A DNA stretch of 20,256 nucleotides from contig AQRZ01000035.1 in assembly GCA_000402835.1 (NCBI GenBank), positions 1 to 20,256 of the forward strand, in the 5' to 3' direction. Positions 15,196 through 20,256 of the stretch are shown here, one piece after another; positions within the stretch are counted from its first letter, which is position 1, and every line of letters starts with the position of its first letter. Source of the DNA: Synergistetes bacterium JGI 0000079-D21 (lineage in GTDB: Bacteria > Synergistota > Synergistia > Synergistales > 79-D21). Under the pieces are notes generated by a model. It saw nothing but the letters and a program-made list of their open reading frames with translations. It searched no databases and was not told the origin of the DNA. Made by a program: the position numbers and the translations under genes.

Positions 15196-17144
15196 AAAAA
15201 GAAGTCTCAAGCGGTTTCAGGCCTGGATCCGCACTGTCCGAACAGGATTTGTACCTGTTTCGGGAAGGGACCCATCGAAGGCTTTACGAAAAAATGGGCG
15301 CCCATCTCGCGGTGAGGGACGGAAAAGTGGGCGTCCATTTCGCAATTTGGGCTCCCAACGCAGAGGGAGTATCCGTCATCGGCGACTTCAACGGCTGGGA
15401 TCCTGGGAAAAACCCGCTGCAGATGGCCTGGCCGGATTCGGGAATTTGGGAAGGGTTCGTCGCCGGGGCCAGGCAAGGGGACCGATACAAGTACCACCTT
15501 TGGGGGAAACAGGGGATTCAAATACCGGACAAACTGGATCCCTTCGGTTTCTATTCCGAAACTCCGCCCAAAACCGCTTCCATCGTGTGGGACCTCTCGA
15601 AAGAATGGCAAGACGGGGATTGGATGGAAAACCGGAAGGAAGCCGGAAGGCTGACGGGGCCGATGTCGGTCTACGAGGTCCACCTGGGGTCGTGGAGGCG
15701 CTCCCCGGGGAGCGGCGACTTCCTGACCTACCGGGAGATGGCTCCCCGGCTGGCGGAATACGTCCGGGAAATGGGGTTCACCCATGTCGAATTCCTTCCG
15801 GTGATGGAACATCCTTTTTATGGCTCCTGGGGTTACCAAACCCTCGGCTATTTTGCTCCGACCAGCAGGTACGGATCCCCACAGGATTTCATGTTCCTGG
15901 TCGAAACCCTTCACCGGGCCGGGATCGGCGTCATTCTGGACTGGGTTCCTTCCCATTTCCCCACGGACCCGCACGGGCTGGCCCAGTTCGATGGAACCCA
16001 CCTTTACGAACACCGGGACCCTCGCCAGGGGTTCCATCCCGACTGGAAGAGCGCGATTTTCAACTACGGCCGCAACGAAGTCAGGTCGTTCCTTCTCAGC
16101 AGTGCCGCCTTCTGGCTGGACCGCTACCATGCCGACGGGCTTCGAGTGGATGCCGTGGCTTCCATGCTCTACCTCGATTACTCGCGAAAAGCGGGGGAGT
16201 GGGTCCCGAACCGTTTCGGCGGTCGGGAAAACCTGGAAGCGGTCGATTTCCTCAGGATGCTCAACACGGCCTGCTACGGGGACTTCGAGGGAATCCAGAC
16301 CATCGCGGAAGAATCCACGGCCTGGCCGATGGTCACGAGACCTGCCCACCTGGGCGGCCTGGGCTTCGGCCTGAAGTGGAACATGGGATGGATGCACGAC
16401 ATCCTCGAGTATTTCGGGAAAGACCCGGTCTATCGAAAGCACTGCCACGACCGGCTCACCTTCAGCATCTGGTATGCGTTCTCCGAAAATTTCCTGCTTC
16501 CCCTTTCCCACGATGAAGTGGTTTACGGGAAGGGATCCCTGTACGGGAAGATGCCCGGCGATCCCTGGAAAAAGTTTGCCAATCTCCGCCTCCTGCTGGG
16601 GTTTCAGGCGGCTCACCCCGGCAAGAAGCTCCTGTTCATGGGCGGAGAGTTCGGCCAGGAGCGGGAGTGGAACCATGAAGGGGAACTCGACTGGCAGCTC
16701 CTGAAGAACGATGGAAATGCCGGAGCGGCCCGTTGGGTGAAGGACCTGAACCGGATGCTGAAAGAAACCCCCGCGCTTTACGAGGGGGATTTCGATCCCT
16801 CGGGGTTCGAGTGGGTCGATTTCAGGGACGTGGAGAAAAGCGTCGTAGCCTTTCTGCGAAAACGTCCAGGAGAAAGGCCTGATCCCGTCCTGGTGGTCTG
16901 CAACTTTACCCCTGTTCCCCGCCACAATTACCGGGTCGGTGTCCCCGTACCCGGTTTTTGGAGTGAAAGGCTGAACAGTGACGCAAAAGAGTACGGAGGC
17001 AGCGGCCAGGGAAACATGGGCGGCGTGGAGTCGGTACCCGTGCCGTTCCAGGGATTTGACCAATCGGTATCGATTACGCTGCCGCCCCTCGGGATCCTCT
17101 TCCTGGTTCCCAGAGAGGAGCCGAAAGAAACGAGTCCACAGTAA
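15192..17144 (+). CDS. glgB: 1,4-alpha-glucan branching enzyme (GlgB)
   Basis: 650 residues, GH13 branching enzyme, acting on the linear glucan made by GlgE to introduce alpha-1,6 branches. A short N-terminal segment containing [20 protein letters not shown] leads into a CBM48-type domain ([20 protein letters not shown], about 51-70). The barrel follows with [28 protein letters not shown] and [20 protein letters not shown]. Catalytic residues by family comparison: D320 ([10 protein letters not shown]), E373 (IAEEST) and D441 ([12 protein letters not shown]). [20 protein letters not shown] is the conserved late block, followed by an all-beta C-terminal domain. The length suggests the form lacking the extra N1 domain of E. 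coli GlgB. The ATG overlaps the upstream stop as ATGA, with GAGAGGAGA about 9 bases ahead. It is last in the operon. Confidence 0.95.
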   Translation: MKKEVSSGFRPGSALSEQDLYLFREGTHRRLYEKMGAHLAVRDGKVGVHFAIWAPNAEGVSVIGDFNGWDPGKNPLQMAWPDSGIWEGFVAGARQGDRYKYHLWGKQGIQIPDKLDPFGFYSETPPKTASIVWDLSKEWQDGDWMENRKEAGRLTGPMSVYEVHLGSWRRSPGSGDFLTYREMAPRLAEYVREMGFTHVEFLPVMEHPFYGSWGYQTLGYFAPTSRYGSPQDFMFLVETLHRAGIGVILDWVPSHFPTDPHGLAQFDGTHLYEHRDPRQGFHPDWKSAIFNYGRNEVRSFLLSSAAFWLDRYHADGLRVDAVASMLYLDYSRKAGEWVPNRFGGRENLEAVDFLRMLNTACYGDFEGIQTIAEESTAWPMVTRPAHLGGLGFGLKWNMGWMHDILEYFGKDPVYRKHCHDRLTFSIWYAFSENFLLPLSHDEVVYGKGSLYGKMPGDPWKKFANLRLLLGFQAAHPGKKLLFMGGEFGQEREWNHEGELDWQLLKNDGNAGAARWVKDLNRMLKETPALYEGDFDPSGFEWVDFRDVEKSVVAFLRKRPGERPDPVLVVCNFTPVPRHNYRVGVPVPGFWSERLNSDAKEYGGSGQGNMGGVESVPVPFQGFDQSVSITLPPLGILFLVPREEPKETSPQ

Positions 17145-17145
17145 A

Positions 17146-17179
17146 AAGAGGGGGATCCGGCGTGCCGGCTCCCCCTCTT
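17146..17179 (-). terminator. Strong hairpin terminator between convergent glgB and cyclophilin genes
   Basis: The arms AAGAGGGGGA (17146-17155) and TCCCCCTCTT (17170-17179) are perfectly complementary. Above one T/C mismatch the stem continues as CCGG, loop CGTG, CCGG. On the minus strand the stem begins just past the cyclophilin stop (17183-17185) and runs into TTTTTAC, a classic intrinsic terminator. In the plus direction it follows the glgB stop immediately but is trailed only by a short TTAT, so it may also act on glgB, less efficiently. Confidence 0.85.
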
Positions 17180-17182
17180 ATC

Positions 17183-17827
17183 CTACTCCTGGGGTTCGAC
17201 GATCGACGCCTTGAGGATCACGACCGGCTCGACGGGGACGTCACGGTGAAACCCGCGATTGCCCGTCCTGACAGACTTGATGTCGTCCACCACGTCCCTG
17301 CCCTCCGTGATCTTCCCGAAAACGGCATAGCCCCATCCCTGAGGGGTAGGGGATGTGAAGTTCAGGAAATCGTTGTCCTTGACGTTGATGAAGAATTGGG
17401 CCGTCGCGGAGTGGGGATCCGAGGTCCTTGCCATCGCGATCGTGTATGCATCGTTTTTCAGCCCGTTTTGCGCCTCGTTGCGGATCGGCGGGCGGGTTTC
17501 CTTCTGGTTCATGTCCCGGTCGTACCCCCCGCCCTGGATCATGAAACCGTCGATGACCCGATGGAAGATCGTTCCATCGTAATGGCCCTCCCTGACATAC
17601 TGGATGAAATTGGCCGTGGTTTCCGGGGCCTTTTCCGCGTCCAGGACAATCAGGATGTCGCCCTTGGTCGTTTCAAGCTTGACCATCTTCGTTCCTCCCT
17701 TGGAATCGATTCGTTCTTTTGATTTCTGCCCGGCCTCTCTCCATGGGGTCCAGGCGGCGAAAAGCAGGAGCAAGGCAAGACAGAAAACGAGGAAAAGGAA
17801 GCCCTTCAGGGCAGCTTTTGCGACCAT
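17183..17827 (-). CDS. Cyclophilin-type peptidyl-prolyl cis-trans isomerase with N-terminal membrane anchor and possible internal start
   Basis: 214 residues from ATG 17827. The first 47 residues are a lysine-containing start, a hydrophobic stretch (about 9-26, [18 protein letters not shown]) and a polar linker, looking like a signal anchor or uncleaved signal peptide. No lipobox or clear AxA cleavage site is evident. From residue 48 the protein is a complete bacterial cyclophilin: [20 protein letters not shown], then [16 protein letters not shown] with the active-site arginine, then [16 protein letters not shown], and [16 protein letters not shown]. Met48 (ATG 17686) is exactly where cytosolic PpiB proteins begin and has GGGAGG 7 bases upstream; ATG 17827 has AAGGAA 7 bases upstream. 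Both starts may be used, giving periplasm-facing and cytosolic forms (167 residues). The long start overlaps the HD-GYP stop by 22 bases. Confidence 0.85.
   Translation of the reverse strand: MVAKAALKGFLFLVFCLALLLLFAAWTPWREAGQKSKERIDSKGGTKMVKLETTKGDILIVLDAEKAPETTANFIQYVREGHYDGTIFHRVIDGFMIQGGGYDRDMNQKETRPPIRNEAQNGLKNDAYTIAMARTSDPHSATAQFFINVKDNDFLNFTSPTPQGWGYAVFGKITEGRDVVDDIKSVRTGNRGFHRDVPVEPVVILKASIVEPQE
17694..17699 (-). promoter_or_regulatory. Internal ribosome binding site ahead of cyclophilin Met48
   Basis: The minus strand reads GGGAGG, seven bases, then ATG at 17686. This is a stronger Shine-Dalgarno than the AAGGAA before the long start at 17827, and it places initiation at the usual first residue of cytosolic PpiB. 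Confidence 0.6.
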
Positions 17828-20256
17828 TCCCGGGTTCCTTCCCTTTCGTCCGGTAGGGTGGAAAAAATGACTTCCCCCTGAAAATCAAACCCTTCCTTCA
17901 AAAGGGCCAAGCAGGTTCCCGCTACGTCCGGGTCGAACTCCTTTCCCCTTCCGGCCTCGAGAGCGGCCACGGCGGCTTGCAAGCCGAGCCCGGGGCGGTA
18001 GGGCCGGTCGGACGCAACCGCTTCCACCACGTCGGCGACGGCCAGGATCCGCGCCTCCAGGAGGATCTCTTCCCCCCGGAGTCCCCTCGGGTAGCCGCTT
18101 CCGTCCCACCGTTCGTGGTGTTGCCGGACGATTTCCGCCAGGTCCCATTCGGATTCGACGTTTTTGAGGATTTCGTAGGCGGAATCCGGGTGCGTCCGGA
18201 TCAGGGCCATTTCGAAATCGTTCAGCTTTGACGGCTTGCTCAGGATTTCCGCCGGGATGGAAATTTTCCCCACATCATGGACCATGGCGGCCAGGTAAAT
18301 CCCCTCGCAGGTTTTCTCCGGAAGGGCCATCCGCCTGGCGATCGCCTCGGAAAGCAACGCAACCTTCCGCTGGTGACCGGCCGTGTAGGGGTCTCGAGCC
18401 TCGGTCGTGGAGGAGAGGACCTCGATGGTCCGGCGAAAGGAGAGTTCCAGTTTCCGGAGGCTTTCCTGCAGGGCTTCATGGTTTTTTCTCGCCACCAGCT
18501 CTGCGGTTTTCCGTTCCGTGTCATCGATGACGACTCCGAAATGGCCCGAGAGAAGGCCCGAGGCATCCCTCTCCGCCCGGTTGCGCTCGACGACCCACCG
18601 GGTCTGGCCGTTCTTCATGACGATGCGGTACTGGTGAAAGAACGAAGGGCTCCCCTGCCGGTCGAGCGCCTCGGCTTCGGCCTGTACCCTGGGGAGATCC
18701 TCCGGGTGGATGATCGAGGAATAGAGGAACCCGGGAGCGGTCATTTCCTCCGGGGAATAGCCGAACTGCCGGATGTTGTCGGAAACGTACTCGACCGGCC
18801 ACCCTTTTTCCGCCTTCCAGCGGAAAACCACTACCGGGCTTCCTTCGATGATCGTGTTGCTGATCTTCAGGGCGTGCTCTTTCTGTTTCCTCTCGGTCAG
18901 GTCCCGGTAGATGGCGAAGGTCCCGGAAAACCGCCCGTCGGGCTCCGTCCTGGGAATCACGGTGACGGAAACGAAAACCGGGACCTTGTCCTTCCCGAAC
19001 CGGATCCCTTCCAGGGAGGCCTGCCGGCCCTCCTCTGCGGCACGGTTCAGTGCCAGTGCGCCGGCGAGTTCCTCCGGGGGTTCCAGGAGGATGTCATCGA
19101 TGTGCCTCCCGGCGATTTCGGGGGCGCTGAAACCGAACATCTGCAGAAACGCCTTGTTTGCGAGCTCGACCCGGTGGTCCGCCGTACAGAAAACGATCCC
19201 GTCCGGAGAGTTGTCAAAAAGCGTCATCAGCCTGGCTTTTTCCCGGACAAGGTTCTGCTGTGCGATCTTTAGCTCGGTGATGTCCCGCCCGACTCCCTGG
19301 ACTTCGACCAAGCGCCCCCGATCGTCGAAGATTCCCCTGTCGACCCATTGCTGCCAGCGGATTTCCCCCCCGGGAAGAACCACTTGCTCCTCGATTCGCC
19401 GTACGGGGTCCTGCGGCGTCAATTTCCGCAGGTGATCCCGGATCCGGGCCTCCTCTTCGGGGGTGTAGCGGCACTTGAAGGAACGTCCCACGAGTTCGCC
19501 GGGGGACGTCCCGTAATAGCGGGCGTAGGGCAGGTTCGCGTAGGTGATTTCGAGCGTTTCGGGCAGGAAGCGCAGGATCATGTCCGTCTGGTCTTCGATG
19601 ATGGCCTCGTACAGGGCCCTTGACTCGTGAAGGGCCTGCTCAGCCTTCTTCTTTTCGCTGATGTCGGTGAAGGAAACCAGGACCGAACGGGCTTCTTCGC
19701 CCTCCGGCTGAATCGCGCTTACGCTGCTGAAGACTTCCCGGAGAGTACCGTCCTTTCGAATCAGGTCGAACTCTCCGGTCCAGTTCCCCCCTCCGAAAAC
19801 CGTCTCCAGGATCAGGGGGGTCTTTTCGTTCGTCGCAACGAAATCGCGGTACGGGCGCCCCACCACCTCCTCCGGGCAGGAATAGCCTGCCAGGCGTAGG
19901 GCCGCCCCGTTGACGTACTGGATGCCTTCTTCCAGGCTGAAAATCACGAACCCGCTGACGGATGTTTCGACGGCCCGCTTCATTCTTATCAGCGCCCCTT
20001 CGTCGACCTGGCGGCGGACCTTTTCCTCGAGGAGCCGAAGACCGCCGGAGAGCAGTTTCGCCAGGTCGGCCAGCATGGCGAGCCGGTCGGCCGAAAACCT
20101 TTCTTCCTTGGCGTCGGCCACGCAAAGCACCAACCGGGAATCCTTCCCGCTTCCGGGCAACGGGACCACCGCGAGCGACCGGTAGCCGCGCTTCAGGGCT
20201 TCGCTGGCCCAAGCGATCCGGTTTTCCTCTTTCCGGATGTCCTGGAGGGCCCAGGG
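17806..20256 (-). CDS. GAF / four-PAS / HD-GYP signalling protein, probable cyclic-di-GMP phosphodiesterase (N-terminus beyond right edge)
   Basis: 816 residues are visible and the frame is open to the window edge, so the true start lies outside; a GTG at 20169 falls inside a domain and is not the start. Visible order: the end of a GAF domain ([19 protein letters not shown], about residues 20-38), a helical linker, then four PAS units (about 93-205, 210-330, 340-460 and 465-590). These include [39 protein letters not shown] and [14 protein letters not shown], with PAC-like ends such as GRDITELK and YRDLTERK. A coiled linker leads to [19 protein letters not shown]660-D661 (MVHDVGK), [14 protein letters not shown] with GYP at 721-723, and SDRPYRP. 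The motif residues are intact, so c-di-GMP hydrolysis is expected. No membrane segment is visible, so sensing is probably cytoplasmic. The cyclophilin follows, overlapping by 22 bases. Confidence 0.93.
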   Translation of the reverse strand, partial: PWALQDIRKEENRIAWASEALKRGYRSLAVVPLPGSGKDSRLVLCVADAKEERFSADRLAMLADLAKLLSGGLRLLEEKVRRQVDEGALIRMKRAVETSVSGFVIFSLEEGIQYVNGAALRLAGYSCPEEVVGRPYRDFVATNEKTPLILETVFGGGNWTGEFDLIRKDGTLREVFSSVSAIQPEGEEARSVLVSFTDISEKKKAEQALHESRALYEAIIEDQTDMILRFLPETLEITYANLPYARYYGTSPGELVGRSFKCRYTPEEEARIRDHLRKLTPQDPVRRIEEQVVLPGGEIRWQQWVDRGIFDDRGRLVEVQGVGRDITELKIAQQNLVREKARLMTLFDNSPDGIVFCTADHRVELANKAFLQMFGFSAPEIAGRHIDDILLEPPEELAGALALNRAAEEGRQASLEGIRFGKDKVPVFVSVTVIPRTEPDGRFSGTFAIYRDLTERKQKEHALKISNTIIEGSPVVVFRWKAEKGWPVEYVSDNIRQFGYSPEEMTAPGFLYSSIIHPEDLPRVQAEAEALDRQGSPSFFHQYRIVMKNGQTRWVVERNRAERDASGLLSGHFGVVIDDTERKTAELVARKNHEALQESLRKLELSFRRTIEVLSSTTEARDPYTAGHQRKVALLSEAIARRMALPEKTCEGIYLAAMVHDVGKISIPAEILSKPSKLNDFEMALIRTHPDSAYEILKNVESEWDLAEIVRQHHERWDGSGYPRGLRGEEILLEARILAVADVVEAVASDRPYRPGLGLQAAVAALEAGRGKEFDPDVAGTCLALLKEGFDFQGEVIFSTLPDEREGTREWSQKLP

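Noticed and set aside
15207..17063. A 618-codon open frame on the minus strand opposite glgB.
   Set aside because: It mirrors glgB almost end to end, contains no known motif and has no ribosome binding site of note. Treated as a compositional shadow.

Overview
The window is GC-rich, densely packed chromosomal DNA, apparently from a Gram-negative bacterium. The outer-membrane signal is a four-gene set for adding 4-amino-4-deoxy-L-arabinose (L-Ara4N) to lipid A. A tungsten-type aldehyde:ferredoxin oxidoreductase and a DUF362 protein with two 4Fe-4S motifs suggest an anaerobic or low-potential metabolism. A deltaproteobacterial (Desulfobacterota-like) or similar host would fit, but the sequence alone does not settle taxonomy. 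I see no rRNA, tRNA, CRISPR array, insertion sequence or phage gene. No intergenic stretch exceeds about 175 bases.

Layout. (1) 1-4098, minus strand: arnT-arnB-arnC-arnA, with every junction overlapping and arnA cut by the left edge. A good extended -10 promoter lies just upstream of arnT. (2) 4225-5352, plus: a fold-type I PLP aminotransferase of unknown substrate, divergent from arnT. (3) 5362-6459, minus: a DUF362/ferredoxin protein, convergent with the aminotransferase. (4) 6563-7741, plus: a free-standing alanyl-tRNA editing protein (AlaX type), divergent from the DUF362 gene. (5) 7796-9733, minus: the aldehyde:ferredoxin oxidoreductase, convergent with alaX across a hairpin. (6) 9907-17144, plus: glgE, a treS-maltokinase fusion, and glgB. 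(7) 17183-20256, minus: a GAF/multi-PAS/HD-GYP regulator (5' end beyond the right edge), followed by a cyclophilin with two plausible translation starts. A strong hairpin separates this unit from glgB.

How the genes work together. The glgE unit encodes the core GlgE pathway: trehalose to maltose (TreS), maltose to maltose-1-phosphate (maltokinase), maltose-1-phosphate to linear alpha-1,4-glucan (GlgE), then alpha-1,6 branching (GlgB). The arn unit supplies transamination (ArnB), N-formylation (ArnA), transfer to undecaprenyl phosphate (ArnC) and final transfer to lipid A (ArnT). The deformylase ArnD, the ArnE/F flippase and UDP-glucose dehydrogenase are not visible. The remaining genes look like independent units.

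I found no clearly new system. The best leads are the dual-start cyclophilin, the arnT-first gene order with overlapping junctions, the compact three-gene GlgE unit, and a solitary aldehyde oxidoreductase with extra cysteines.
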